In this document: positions 9,287-18,414 of the stretch, one piece after another
How the letters are laid out: each line of letters starts with the position of its first letter
Numbering within the stretch: position 1 is the first letter of the stretch
Assembly (NCBI GenBank): GCA_934658705.1
Contig: CAKUHP010000004.1
Location: forward strand, 5,199 to 69,198
Direction of reading: 5' to 3'
DNA: 64,000 nt
Origin: an uncultured Collinsella sp.
Lineage (GTDB): Bacteria > Actinomycetota > Coriobacteriia > Coriobacteriales > Coriobacteriaceae
Notes under the pieces: model-generated
What the model was told of the DNA's origin: nothing
Seen by the model: only the letters and a program-made list of their open reading frames with translations
Database searches by the model: none
Position numbers and translations under genes: made by a program

Positions 9287-10820
9287 CAGGACCTCCCCAA
9301 TGTTTTAGATACACGCGAACCACCGTGCGCTCAAACGCGCCATGCGGTTCGCCTTCAAGACGCCGCTCCCCGTAGCGCTGCTCGGCACGATCGAGCATGC
9401 GCCCCAGCTCCGTAAACCAACCCGTCTTGTCGGTCGCCACAATGGGCTGCTGACTCAGGATACGATACGGCAAGTTGGCAGTATAGGCATCGAGCCGCAT
9501 CAGCGCCACGACAAAAAACACCGCCGCGCCCAGCAAAAAGCCAAAGCCGTAAAACTGCTGCGGAAAAAACTGCGAGACAACCGTTGCCAGCCCCGCCACG
9601 CCCGCGAACAGCCCCGAGGCCAGCACGGCGCCTTTATAGTCGGTAAAGTACAGCAAGATGAGCAAAATCGTGTTGCCCACAGCATACAGGCCATAGCCCA
9701 CACACAGCGTGCGGAAATACCCGTGCATCAAGTTGTTAAAACCGAGCGGCAGGGCCGAAAGCACCGTGGTCTCGAGCGAGATCACCGCCGCCGTCACAAA
9801 CAGCTGCTTGAGCGCGCAAAACCGCAGTTCTCGGTTGAGCGTGGCAAGCATCTCCTCCTCGGCCACCATGATGTCGCCCACCACGCCGCCGTCGTTAAAC
9901 AGGCTGTAGTACTCGCGGTAGCGCGGATAGAAATTGACCTCGACTGACACCACAAAGTTGACGGTCGTGACGAGTATCGTCAAAAAGGCGATGAGTGCCG
10001 GAACGTCGTGGTAGGGCGCGCCGTAAAACAGCCCCTTAACCTGCACGCCAATCGGTCCTGCCCAAATAATGACCAGATGCGCAAAGAGACCCAAGTTGGT
10101 GAAGAGCCCCGTGAGTGCGAGCGGCATAAACTGGTCGAGCCAATGCAAAAAGCGCCAGGGGCTGCAATCGCTCTGCGGAAAAAAGCCGTACAGCAGCACG
10201 ACGTCCCAAATGAGCATGACCCCGTAACCCAACGCAATGCTCGCAAGCAGGCCCTCGACGGGCGGCAGGCCCAGCGCTAGAGCCCCCAGAGCGCACAGGC
10301 ACGCCACCGCGATCGCAGCCACAAAGCTACACAGAATGCCCTGATAGTCCTTGATGGCCGTGAGGTAGCTCATGCCGTTCCAGTTGACAATCATGATGTT
10401 GAACAGGAACAGGCACAGCAGCCCATGCAGCAGTGTGGCGCCCGAGAACAGCAGAAAGATGCCGTAGAGCACGGTACCCGCGACGAGCATGATGGCATTG
10501 GAGCCCCAAAACGAAGGCAGGATCTCGTCCTCGCGCTCGGCAAAGAGCATATCGGCCAAAAAGCGCGTGACCGGCATGGAGAAAAAACTCGTCAGCACGA
10601 GCGAAGCCAGCAGCGTGTACGTCACCATGCACACCAGCAGGTCTTGGTTGGCACGGTCCACGCCCCACGCGCCGCACAGCATCAGAATGCCCACCTGCAG
10701 CAACACGCCCAACAGCATGGGGCCCGTGCACACAATGCCGGCGTAGCCATAGGCGCGCATCGTCGCAAACAGGCCCTTGCGCTTAAACAGGCGCTTGAGC
10801 TCAAATCCAATTCCAGCCAT
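9276..10820 (-). CDS. pelG: PelG-like polysaccharide exporter
   Basis: A 514-residue polytopic membrane protein of the MOP (MATE/Wzx-like) superfamily, about 12 membrane spans. It begins 'MAGIGFELKRLFKRKGLF', which closely matches the conserved PelG N-terminus (MAGIGFEL). In the Pel system PelG moves the polymer made by PelF across the membrane and works in a complex with PelD and PelE. The gene starts four bases after pelF and overlaps the CotH gene at its end. Order and family both support the call. Confidence 0.93.
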   Translation of the reverse strand: MAGIGFELKRLFKRKGLFATMRAYGYAGIVCTGPMLLGVLLQVGILMLCGAWGVDRANQDLLVCMVTYTLLASLVLTSFFSMPVTRFLADMLFAEREDEILPSFWGSNAIMLVAGTVLYGIFLLFSGATLLHGLLCLFLFNIMIVNWNGMSYLTAIKDYQGILCSFVAAIAVACLCALGALALGLPPVEGLLASIALGYGVMLIWDVVLLYGFFPQSDCSPWRFLHWLDQFMPLALTGLFTNLGLFAHLVIIWAGPIGVQVKGLFYGAPYHDVPALIAFLTILVTTVNFVVSVEVNFYPRYREYYSLFNDGGVVGDIMVAEEEMLATLNRELRFCALKQLFVTAAVISLETTVLSALPLGFNNLMHGYFRTLCVGYGLYAVGNTILLILLYFTDYKGAVLASGLFAGVAGLATVVSQFFPQQFYGFGFLLGAAVFFVVALMRLDAYTANLPYRILSQQPIVATDKTGWFTELGRMLDRAEQRYGERRLEGEPHGAFERTVVRVYLKHWGGPDDR

Positions 10821-10823
10821 GGG

Positions 10824-12251
10824 CTACGCCTCCTTCCGCGGCAGGTCGAACGCGCGGGCCGTCTCGTCGTAGAGCGCGCGGTAGTTGGCGAGCATCTGCT
10901 CGTGCAGGTAGTAGGTCGCCACGCGGCGCTGGCCGCGCTCCCCCATCTCCAGCCGGCGGGCACGGCTCGCGCACATGCGCTCCATGGCGTCGGCCAGGCC
11001 CTTGCGATACATGGGCGGGCTCACAAAGCCGGCCACGCCAAAGTCGTCGCCGGGCGCGCCCTCCAGCAGCTCGCGACAGCAGCCGACCTCGGTCGTCACG
11101 CAGGGGCGACGCGCGGCGAGCGACTCCAGCACGCTGAGCGGTTGGCCCTCGGAGATACTCGTCAGGATCGTAAAGTCGAGCTTTTGCATATACTCGACCA
11201 CGTCCACGCGGCCGGTAAAGATCAGATCGCGCACGCCCAGGGTATCGACGAGCGCATGGCACTCGGCTGCATATTCCTCGTCATCCACACCGCCCATAAT
11301 GTGCAGGCGCACCTGCGGCAGCCGCTCGTGCAGCTCAAAGAAGGCGTAGATCATGGTCTTAACGTCCTTGATGGGCGCCAGACGCACCACCGCGCCAATG
11401 TCCACCCAGCCGTCATCGGGCTTGAGGGGAATGCCCTTAAAGCGGTCGAACTGGATGCCGTTGGGAATGACCAGGCATTTATCGGCGTCGCAGCCCATGT
11501 CGATCTGCGTCTTGCGAGCGTTATGGAACAGGCTCGTCACGCGGAAGGCGCGGCGGTAGATTTCCTCGGACAGCACGTAGAAAAAGCGAATCCAGCGGTC
11601 CTTAAACGACGGCACCACCCAGTCGGCGCGAATGATCTCTTCCTCGCGCTCGCGGGTGTAGATGCCGTGCTCGGTTAGCAGCGCCGGCGCGTTGTGTACG
11701 CTCGAGCCCAGACAGGCAAGCAGGCCGCCGTAGCCGGTCGAGATCGCGTGATACACGTCTGCCACCGGCACCTCACTGCCCAGCAGGTACAGCACGGGCA
11801 GCAACATGGAGCGCATGGTGTGGAAGGCATCGGCAAACGGAACGTAAGGGTACTCGGCCAGGCACACGTCGCGGAAGATGTCCATAAACGTGCGGCTCTG
11901 CAAAAACGAGAGCGGGTGCACGCGACGGCGCTGGAAGATATCGAACAGCACGTCCCAGTCGGGATTGGACAGCGATACCAGACGGCGCAACGCCTCGCGT
12001 TCGCGGTCGTTAAAGCTGGCTTCGTGCTGCTCGCCCGTAAGACGCAAGGCATCGTCCAAAAACACCTCATGCACCTCGACGACGTTGCCAGGCAGCTCGT
12101 AGACAAACTTACCGCGGTCGGCGGTATGCGCGCCAATCACCCAGAGCACAAACTCGTGCTCGGGCATGGATTGGATATAGCCGTGCATCCAGGTGGATAC
12201 GCCGCCGTGCACATAGGGGTAGCAACCCTCGAGCACCAAGCAGATTCTCAT
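10824..12251 (-). CDS. pelF: PelF-like GT4 glycosyltransferase
   Basis: Cytoplasmic glycosyltransferase that polymerises the Pel backbone (N-acetylhexosamines in studied systems). The protein is 475 residues when started at the ATG at 12251, giving the family N-terminus 'MRICLVLEGCYPYVHGGVSTW' in shortened form. A longer upstream extension in the same frame is low-complexity and overlaps the previous gene, so it is rejected. The retaining GT4 EX7E motif is visible as 'SEGQPLSVLE', and a nucleotide-sugar site as 'GAVVRLAPIKDVKT'. The start codon overlaps the preceding stop as TGATG, showing tight coupling. Confidence 0.94.
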   Translation of the reverse strand: MRICLVLEGCYPYVHGGVSTWMHGYIQSMPEHEFVLWVIGAHTADRGKFVYELPGNVVEVHEVFLDDALRLTGEQHEASFNDREREALRRLVSLSNPDWDVLFDIFQRRRVHPLSFLQSRTFMDIFRDVCLAEYPYVPFADAFHTMRSMLLPVLYLLGSEVPVADVYHAISTGYGGLLACLGSSVHNAPALLTEHGIYTREREEEIIRADWVVPSFKDRWIRFFYVLSEEIYRRAFRVTSLFHNARKTQIDMGCDADKCLVIPNGIQFDRFKGIPLKPDDGWVDIGAVVRLAPIKDVKTMIYAFFELHERLPQVRLHIMGGVDDEEYAAECHALVDTLGVRDLIFTGRVDVVEYMQKLDFTILTSISEGQPLSVLESLAARRPCVTTEVGCCRELLEGAPGDDFGVAGFVSPPMYRKGLADAMERMCASRARRLEMGERGQRRVATYYLHEQMLANYRALYDETARAFDLPRKEA

Positions 12252-14128
12252 CAGTCGCCACCCTCCTTGCGCTCGATTGTCACCGTTTTGTCCGTCGCCT
12301 TGACCAGGTACAGGTTTCCTGTCAGATGCGTGATCTCGCCACCCGTGACCGCACCCGGCTCGCCGTCGTTGGCGCGGAACATAAGCCACGCCTCGTCATG
12401 GAAGTTGCCCAGGTTGAGCGTCCAGGCATCGTCGCTCGTATCCACGCTCACCGTCACGGACGAAAAGCGCTGGATGGCGCCCGAGCACTCCGATGCCGTC
12501 TGGTGCCGCAGGTCGGGCGCGGACGTGGTAAGCCAGTCAAGATAGTCGGTCAAGCCTCCCTTGTAGACCTCCCAGCCCTCCTTGGCGCCTCGATCGGGAT
12601 CCAGCAGGTCATCCGGGTGCATAAAGTGTGTGCTCACATAGTGCATGTTGAGCTCGGACACCGCAGCCAGACGCATGTAGGTATCGTCGACCATGCCGCC
12701 CGAGACAATGCGCGGCTGCTCCACGATGCCATCGCTCGACACGCCAAACTCTTGCACATAGGGCAGATCGGTGCCGTCATCAAAGTACGTGCTCGCGATA
12801 GTTTTAATGCGCGGAACATCGACGCCGATGATCTTGCGCGCGCGAGCCGAAAGGATATTCGACGGCGGCACATAGACCGAACCGTGCGCATTGGGCAGGA
12901 CCTCGTCTTGGAACGCGATGAGCTCATTGAGCGCCGCGACGAGCGTGTCCTTGTTCTTCCAAGTATTGTAGTCATACAGCGTGCCATAGTCGGTATCCGA
13001 GAGCACCAGCGGCTGATGGTTGTAACCATGAAAGCCCAGCTCACCGCCCATTTGCAGCAACATGCCGCCAAAGTAGCGAAACTGCGTGGTATCCGACTGA
13101 CGCACCGGCTCGACCTGATTGACCACGTCCTCGTAGTTCTCGATCATCGCGCCTGTGTAGCGAATGTCGTACTTCTGCGCGAGCTTTTGCAGATCGGGCC
13201 ACCAGACCTTGGTATAAAAATCGGCAATGGAAAGGCCGTAGTCACGCTTGATGTAGGTACCGTCGCCCGATGGCACGGGACTGGGAAAGTCGTCCAGGTA
13301 GAACACAGCGCTGTTGATGACCGGATAGGCCGTGGCATCACCCAACAGGCTTATGGCCGAAGCATAGAACCCACGCATGACCTTGTCGTAGATGCCAATA
13401 TTGCACACCACGGTATGCCCGCTGCCGCATTCGTTGGACCACACGAGTGGCGCACCCGTATCGCCGGTTTTGGCCCACACATGCGCCGTCTCGCTCAACG
13501 AAACCAGCAGCGACGATTTAAAGGGGTCCGAGAACTCGTAGCGTTGGCGCCCGCCAATCATAAAGTCCTTACTCGGAACGACGCTCTCGGCCGTGGTGTA
13601 CTCATACCCCACGGTATCGATGCCCAGCTTGGGCGCAATCGCCTGCAAGTAACCGGAGTTCTCCGGGGTCATGGCGAGCATCAGCGAACCGCCGGCGCTC
13701 ACCCAACTCATAAGGTCGGTCAGGTGCGTGCCCAGCGCGTCGAGTGAGGGCATCAGCACGATCACGCGATCGAACGACTTAAGCGAGGGAATCGCGCCCG
13801 CACCGTCGGTGGTGATATCCACGTCGCGGTGGGTGATCTTCATATCGAGCAGAATCTGGTCGAACTGATCCTTGACATCCTCGACGCCAGTCTGGTCCGA
13901 GTCGCTAATGACCAGGCACGTAGGCTTTTGGCCAAAGATTGCTGAGGTTGCGGGCGTGGCATCGGTGGCAGCAAGCATGCCCAGCTTGTGTTGCCCGGCG
14001 CCGTATTGCACGCCGGCGCGCTCAATCAACAGCACGGCGGCCATGGCGATAAAGACCGACCACACCACGAGCAGCCCCATCCAGCGAAAATGGCCCGCAC
14101 GGTCGCGGACATGTTGCACCACGCTCAT
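12251..14128 (-). CDS. PelA-type polysaccharide deacetylase with DUF2194 (Gram-positive Pel deacetylase)
   Basis: A 625-residue protein with one N-terminal membrane anchor (about residues 17-36, 'WMGLLVVWSVFIAMAAVLL') and a large external part. An N-terminal Rossmann-like half precedes a carbohydrate-esterase-4-like half. The metal triad is visible as Asp in 'VFYLDDFPSP' and His-x3-His in 'GFHGYNHQ'. A short beta domain ends the protein. This matches the PelA deacetylase encoded in Gram-positive pelDEA(DA)FG operons, which removes acetyl groups from the exported polymer. The start ATG overlaps the pelE stop (ATGA). Confidence 0.85.
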   Translation of the reverse strand: MSVVQHVRDRAGHFRWMGLLVVWSVFIAMAAVLLIERAGVQYGAGQHKLGMLAATDATPATSAIFGQKPTCLVISDSDQTGVEDVKDQFDQILLDMKITHRDVDITTDGAGAIPSLKSFDRVIVLMPSLDALGTHLTDLMSWVSAGGSLMLAMTPENSGYLQAIAPKLGIDTVGYEYTTAESVVPSKDFMIGGRQRYEFSDPFKSSLLVSLSETAHVWAKTGDTGAPLVWSNECGSGHTVVCNIGIYDKVMRGFYASAISLLGDATAYPVINSAVFYLDDFPSPVPSGDGTYIKRDYGLSIADFYTKVWWPDLQKLAQKYDIRYTGAMIENYEDVVNQVEPVRQSDTTQFRYFGGMLLQMGGELGFHGYNHQPLVLSDTDYGTLYDYNTWKNKDTLVAALNELIAFQDEVLPNAHGSVYVPPSNILSARARKIIGVDVPRIKTIASTYFDDGTDLPYVQEFGVSSDGIVEQPRIVSGGMVDDTYMRLAAVSELNMHYVSTHFMHPDDLLDPDRGAKEGWEVYKGGLTDYLDWLTTSAPDLRHQTASECSGAIQRFSSVTVSVDTSDDAWTLNLGNFHDEAWLMFRANDGEPGAVTGGEITHLTGNLYLVKATDKTVTIERKEGGD

Positions 14129-15030
14129 CGGGCCTCCTCCCCATCGCGCCAAAACGCCAGCTTCTCGCGGTTGTCGGCACTCAAATACACATGCTGATTG
14201 TCGATTGCGTCGAGCACCAGCTGCACGGCCTCGCCATCGCGGCGTGCCACGGCAAGTCGCAGGCAGAGCATCCAGGCTTCCTGTTCGTCCGGCGCATCGG
14301 CCACAAGCTGCGTTGTCACGGCCTCGGCCTCGTCCAACTCGCCCACATCGGCCAACGCCGTTGCATAACGAATGCGCAGCGCCGTCCCGTCTTCGCGCTC
14401 ACAACGACGCGCGAGCAGGCGAGCATACTGCTGGCGCTGAATCTGCGCCACACGGCCCTCGGCAAGACCAGAGGCCAAATAGTCGCCAAGGTAGTCACAG
14501 TACTCATCCAGGTTTTGCGCACTGGGATCGGCCTTAAACGCACGCTCCAGCTGCTGCAGCTTAAGGTCGGACTCCCTGGAGATCTGCGCCACAGCCGTTG
14601 CGGCATAGTGCGCGACCTCAACATCGTCGTTGAGCTTAGCGGCCTGGAGCTGTGCCAAATAGGCGCCCGGGTCCTCGGTGAGCATAGAGAGCATAAGGCG
14701 CCGGCGGTCGCCCGCGTCGTTGACGATGAGCGCCTCCTCGAACGGCACCACGCCGGCATCGGCCTCGCGGCCCTGCACCAGCACACCGCGGCGTATATCG
14801 TCCTTTAAGCGCAGCGATTCCAGCGTGCTGGCACAAGACGCATCGCCAAAAGCCCGGCCACGCGCGCAGAGCAGCAGCACCAGCAAGGGGCCCCACAGCG
14901 GAACGAGCACTATTACGGCAAGCATGTGCCCGCGGACCGGGAGCAAGCCTAACTTCATGAGCGTCCAGAGCACCAGGCACACCAGCGCGTGGATCAGCAA
15001 TAGCAGCACGGCGATAACAAGCGAGATCAA
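14125..15030 (-). CDS. pelE: PelE-like membrane and TPR-like protein
   Basis: A 301-residue protein with two membrane spans at the N-terminus (about residues 3-25 and 36-55) followed by a cytoplasmic all-helical part with TPR-like repeats ('TALRIRYATALADVGELDEA', 'EAWMLCLRLAVARRDGEAV'). This is the usual shape of PelE, which bridges PelD and PelG. The start is a TTG at 15030 that overlaps the pelD stop (TTGA), a coupled but weak initiation codon. Sequence conservation of PelE is low, so the call rests on shape and gene order. Confidence 0.82.
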   Translation of the reverse strand: MISLVIAVLLLLIHALVCLVLWTLMKLGLLPVRGHMLAVIVLVPLWGPLLVLLLCARGRAFGDASCASTLESLRLKDDIRRGVLVQGREADAGVVPFEEALIVNDAGDRRRLMLSMLTEDPGAYLAQLQAAKLNDDVEVAHYAATAVAQISRESDLKLQQLERAFKADPSAQNLDEYCDYLGDYLASGLAEGRVAQIQRQQYARLLARRCEREDGTALRIRYATALADVGELDEAEAVTTQLVADAPDEQEAWMLCLRLAVARRDGEAVQLVLDAIDNQHVYLSADNREKLAFWRDGEEAR

Positions 15031-17165
15031 GCAACATCCCCCTCGCCATCGGAGCCGGCGGGAGCAATCTGCCGCAGCAGGGCCACAACGCCCTCGCCGT
15101 CGACATGTTCAACGGCAATATGCTTGGAGGCCAAACGTGCGCTAATAATGGGCAGGTCGGCCTCGATGGCCTGGCGCATGAGCAAATAAAGCGTGTCGTC
15201 GACCAGGCCCGCGGCATCGCTCTCGCGAATCGCCGATCCAATCGCCCCGACCAGCTCGCCGACAGGCTCCATCTCCGGCACCACGCGCAAAAGCAAAAAG
15301 CTCCCCATCTTGCTGTCCGCAAGCGCCTGCTCGGTAGCAAGCTCGCGACCAAAGGCGTCCTGCTTAAGCACACGCGTGCCTGCAATGCAGCGTTTATCCT
15401 GCGCCACGGCCTCGTAATCGAAGGCGCGACCCAGCGCGCTTTCCACCAAGCCGCACAAAATACGAAAGAGGTTTTGATAATAGAGGGTCATTTGGCCCTC
15501 GGCCACGCGGCGCACAAATACGAAGATCGCCGGCGCCCCGTCGCGCTCCATCACGTACGCGAACATGGGCAGCCCCGGTACCAACTTGCGGTTCACCCAC
15601 AGGCCCGAGTGGTCCACGCCCTCCATCATGGCCTTAAGATCGTCGAGCGCCAACGAGCGCAGCGCATCGCCAGAAATTGCCGGGCTCGCGGCGACTAGGC
15701 GCGTAAACGCCTCACCCGAAACGTGGTAGATCGTCACCGTGTCGTTTTCCAAAATCTCGCCGAGCAGCTCGCAGCACTTGCGGTAGATATCGCGCGGGTT
15801 GAGCACATCGAGCTCCTGCGTCACGGCGAAAATCTTGCCAAAGCTGTCGTGGCGCCCCACAATCTGCCGCTTGTATGCCTGTTTATCCTCGACAGCGTCG
15901 TGGTAGAGCCGGCCCAAAAAGTCGTTGCGGTTGCGCACGAGCTCGTTCTCGGCGCGCTCGGCCTTGAGCGCCTCGCGGTTGCGCAGCTGCACATAGCCGC
16001 ACACGGCACCCACCACAAAGTAGGCGATAAACGGTAGCCAGTTAGAGGGCTCGTAGAACAGGCCCTGGAAGGTGTAGCCATACTGGGTAAAGTAGCTCGC
16101 GGCCAGGCCAATCGAAGCCAGCAGTGCCGCGACCAGGCCAAAATCGAGCCCGTAAAGCGTGCCGATCAGCACCACATACAACAGGCGATAGTCAAGCACA
16201 TTAAGCTGAGCCGATTGCGAAAACACCCGCTCCAGCACCTCAAAGAGCACCCATGCGAGCACGGTCTCCATGCACATGACGGGCAGCGTATGCTCGCGCA
16301 TGCGGTCGATGGCATGGTGCAGCGGATGGCGCTTTCCCGCGCGGGATTGCTCCCAGCGGGCATGTACGGTTGAAAGATCGGTGAGCACGTCGTAGCGCTG
16401 GAACCAGCCATAGCGCTTGCGGATGGCATCACTCGGCGTCACGGAGGCTTCCGCGTCGTCACCATAGGTTACCTTGAGCCCCGGGAACAGGCGTTTTAGG
16501 GCCCCGCCCAAATCGCCCAACGTGTGCGCAAAGCTATCCGCAACGCCGAGCTCCTCAAACGCAGGGTCCCAGCTATCGAAGATGCGGCGCACCAAGACAG
16601 CCAACTCCTCGGCGCACAGGGCCTGGAGCGGCGAATCCGCGCTGTTCTTGAGCGCGAGCGAGCCATGCGAACAGGCTTGGAACAACGGCACCAAAAACGG
16701 ATCGTTGAGCGCCGGCGAGGCGGTGTACAAATAGGGCACGCGCAGAATCTTGGCCTGGATGCCGTCGTGGGCTGCGTAGTAGCGGCAAAGGTCGTTGGCG
16801 GCGTGGGCGATAATGCCCTTGCCGGTTTGCCCGGCGGCATCGACGTCGCCATCGGCACCCGCCGGCCCGGTAACAAACAGCAGTTGGATCTGGCGACCCA
16901 TGCAGGCGCGAAAGACAGAGCGCAACAGCTCGATGTCGCCAAAGGTCTCGGTATGCGGCGTAAGGTAGGTAGAAAGGTAGACTACGCGATCGAACTCGTA
17001 GGCCTGGTCCAGGTGCTGCAGCAGCTCGTTCCAGGACGAGGGAGCCGGCGACCCGTCGCGCTGGGCATCCTGCGCGGCCACGACCTGCACATGGTCCCCC
17101 GGGAACGCCTTGGCACAAAAGTCGTCATCAACATACGAAGTATTGCCAACAACCAGCACTTCCAC
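15027..17165 (-). CDS. pelD: PelD-like c-di-GMP receptor with N-terminal epimerase-like domain
   Basis: A 712-residue protein. Residues 1-270 resemble a degenerate NAD-dependent epimerase/SDR fold (start 'MEVLVVGNTSYV'). Four or so membrane spans follow at about 290-400, then a short coiled helix, a GAF domain (about 450-595) and a degenerate GGDEF domain. The GGDEF signature is replaced by 'DDTLY', but the inhibitory-site motif RESD (residues 647-650) lies exactly five residues before it, the geometry of a c-di-GMP-binding I-site. PelD activates Pel synthesis when it binds c-di-GMP. The start is GTG at 17165 with GGGAGGGGAG upstream. It is the first gene of the nine-gene operon. Confidence 0.88.
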   Translation of the reverse strand: MEVLVVGNTSYVDDDFCAKAFPGDHVQVVAAQDAQRDGSPAPSSWNELLQHLDQAYEFDRVVYLSTYLTPHTETFGDIELLRSVFRACMGRQIQLLFVTGPAGADGDVDAAGQTGKGIIAHAANDLCRYYAAHDGIQAKILRVPYLYTASPALNDPFLVPLFQACSHGSLALKNSADSPLQALCAEELAVLVRRIFDSWDPAFEELGVADSFAHTLGDLGGALKRLFPGLKVTYGDDAEASVTPSDAIRKRYGWFQRYDVLTDLSTVHARWEQSRAGKRHPLHHAIDRMREHTLPVMCMETVLAWVLFEVLERVFSQSAQLNVLDYRLLYVVLIGTLYGLDFGLVAALLASIGLAASYFTQYGYTFQGLFYEPSNWLPFIAYFVVGAVCGYVQLRNREALKAERAENELVRNRNDFLGRLYHDAVEDKQAYKRQIVGRHDSFGKIFAVTQELDVLNPRDIYRKCCELLGEILENDTVTIYHVSGEAFTRLVAASPAISGDALRSLALDDLKAMMEGVDHSGLWVNRKLVPGLPMFAYVMERDGAPAIFVFVRRVAEGQMTLYYQNLFRILCGLVESALGRAFDYEAVAQDKRCIAGTRVLKQDAFGRELATEQALADSKMGSFLLLRVVPEMEPVGELVGAIGSAIRESDAAGLVDDTLYLLMRQAIEADLPIISARLASKHIAVEHVDGEGVVALLRQIAPAGSDGEGDVA

Positions 17166-17204
17166 CGCGCGCTCCCCTCCCTTTAGACCTCAATCATGCT
17201 AAAC

Positions 17205-17240
17205 ATGCGTATTGTACGCTGCCCGCGCATATGTCCAAAA
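17205..17240 (-). promoter_or_regulatory. Candidate promoter of the pel operon
   Basis: On the minus strand a -10-like TACAAT (17216-17211) lies about 45 bases before the pelD start. A weak -35-like TTGGAC (17238-17233) is 16 bases further upstream. This is the only good -10 match in the short leader. It is a visual call only. Confidence 0.4.
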
Positions 17241-17308
17241 TCTTTAAGGGTGATTTAAGAAGATCTTTGGGGTTGTGCACGCCACGGCTAAGGCCACGGG
17301 GCACTGAT

Positions 17309-17436
17309 TCCAGAAGTATGCGGCAAAATCAGAACTGGCCGACCATGCCGAGTAGCACCAACGCGTCTACCTGCGATTTCTTTGCGCAAAAATGGTGGTG
17401 TGCTCGGGGGTTCCAGAATTTGCCGCATACTTCTAA
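17309..17436. repeat. Long hairpin repeat, first copy
   Basis: Perfect 16-base inverted arms (AGAAGTATGCGGCAAA at 17312-17327, complement at 17419-17434) enclose about 90 bases that include the core CTACCTGCGATTT (17367-17379). The same core and layout recur in the next element and at 62450-62609. No open frame is conserved. Confidence 0.7.
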
Positions 17437-17448
17437 CGGGCGATTTCT

Positions 17449-17568
17449 GAAGTGCGGGAAAAATCCGAGATCGGCCGACCAGACCCTTGTTTTGTGCTTC
17501 CGCGACCTGCGGTTTTGTTGCCAAAAATCGGTTTGTGCTCGGCGGTTTTCGATTTTTCTCCGCACTTC
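17449..17568. repeat. Long hairpin repeat, second copy
   Basis: Inverted arms starting GAAGTGCGG (17449) and ending CCGCACTTC (17568) flank a diverged version of the neighbouring element. The internal parts align ('GGCCGACCA', 'ACCTGCGGTTTTGTTG', 'GTGCTCGG'), but the arms differ, with compensating changes that keep them complementary. The two copies stand in tandem between the pel promoter and the RloB terminator. Confidence 0.65.
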
Positions 17569-17612
17569 CGGGAAACGTAACAAATAGTCTTCCCGGTAAT
17601 AACCCTTAAACG

Positions 17613-17634
17613 CAAAAACCGCCTTCCGGCGGTT
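17613..17634 (-). terminator. Terminator after the rloAB-like pair
   Basis: On the minus strand a GC stem (AACCGCC-GGAA-GGCGGTT) is followed by TTTTTG, a standard rho-independent terminator about 110 bases after the RloB-like gene. Confidence 0.75.
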
Positions 17635-17744
17635 TCCGCGGACCAAGCCGGACGTACCGTCGCAAGGCCTCATCACAATTGGCACTTTAAGGAAAAGCCC
17701 AATCCCGATCAATCCCATGCCCCATCTAGCCCGATCGAACTCGG

Positions 17745-18413
17745 CTATCCAATCAAATACGGCCCAATCACATCGAATATCTCGCCCACCTTGGTTGCGG
17801 GATTTTGTGCAGAAGGTTTAGCGTTACAAAGCCCCCTATGGTATGCGACGAGTCGCCCAGCACGCTGTAATGCTTCGCCTCGCCTATCATCCACTGCCCC
17901 AAACATCCCGTCCAGGTTCTTGCGATACTCGATGCCCAAGTTCCTCGACATCTCCTGCGCGAGGGCATGCTGGCAGTCAGATGCGGACATATGCGCAGTC
18001 GTGTAGCGAAAGTGCAGAAGCGGCCACAGCTCGAAGCAGGGGTTGGACCACAACGCGTGGAAGGTCCTCGAACCATCAGAAAGCTCGCTGCATTTGCGCT
18101 CCATCGCGTCGAAGTCGGACGCAGGGAAGTCATCCTTGTCATACACGAGCCACACGTGGTCGAACGTCTCGGGCGCATAGCGGCAGTATTCGACGGCGAA
18201 GTCGAGCAGGTCGAGCGTGTGTTTGCCCGTTCCCTTAACGATAACGGCAACCTTGCGTTCGTCTGCCGCACGCAAAGCGGCGCGCACACCCTCAAAGTAG
18301 CGAGGCTCAGTCTCCTTACCCTCGGTCACCACGAGGTGGCGAGTCATCTGCACCATGCGCGGGCGAACCTCACGTTTGCCACTACGCCAGCCCTTCGACT
18401 TCTTCGCCGCCAT
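17745..18413 (-). CDS. RloB / AbiLii-like protein
   Basis: A 222-residue protein of the RloB family. Conserved pieces are 'VVTEGKETEPRYFEG' (acidic, Toprim-like first motif), 'HVWLVYDKDDF' (second acidic motif) and 'SNPCFELWPLLHF'. RloB proteins are encoded with an AAA ATPase, RloA. The same pair makes up the lactococcal abortive infection system AbiL (AbiLi/AbiLii). The Toprim-like acidic motifs suggest nuclease or nucleotidyl chemistry, which is inferred. The ATG at 18413 is chosen because it lies one base after the upstream stop. The longer in-frame extension would lie inside the ATPase gene. Confidence 0.88.
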   Translation of the reverse strand: MAAKKSKGWRSGKREVRPRMVQMTRHLVVTEGKETEPRYFEGVRAALRAADERKVAVIVKGTGKHTLDLLDFAVEYCRYAPETFDHVWLVYDKDDFPASDFDAMERKCSELSDGSRTFHALWSNPCFELWPLLHFRYTTAHMSASDCQHALAQEMSRNLGIEYRKNLDGMFGAVDDRRGEALQRAGRLVAYHRGLCNAKPSAQNPATKVGEIFDVIGPYLIG

Positions 18414-18414
18414 G

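Noticed and set aside
12252..12389. 46-residue N-terminal extension of PelF
   Set aside because: It overlaps the preceding gene and has no similarity to PelF. The ATG at 12251 gives the conserved family N-terminus.
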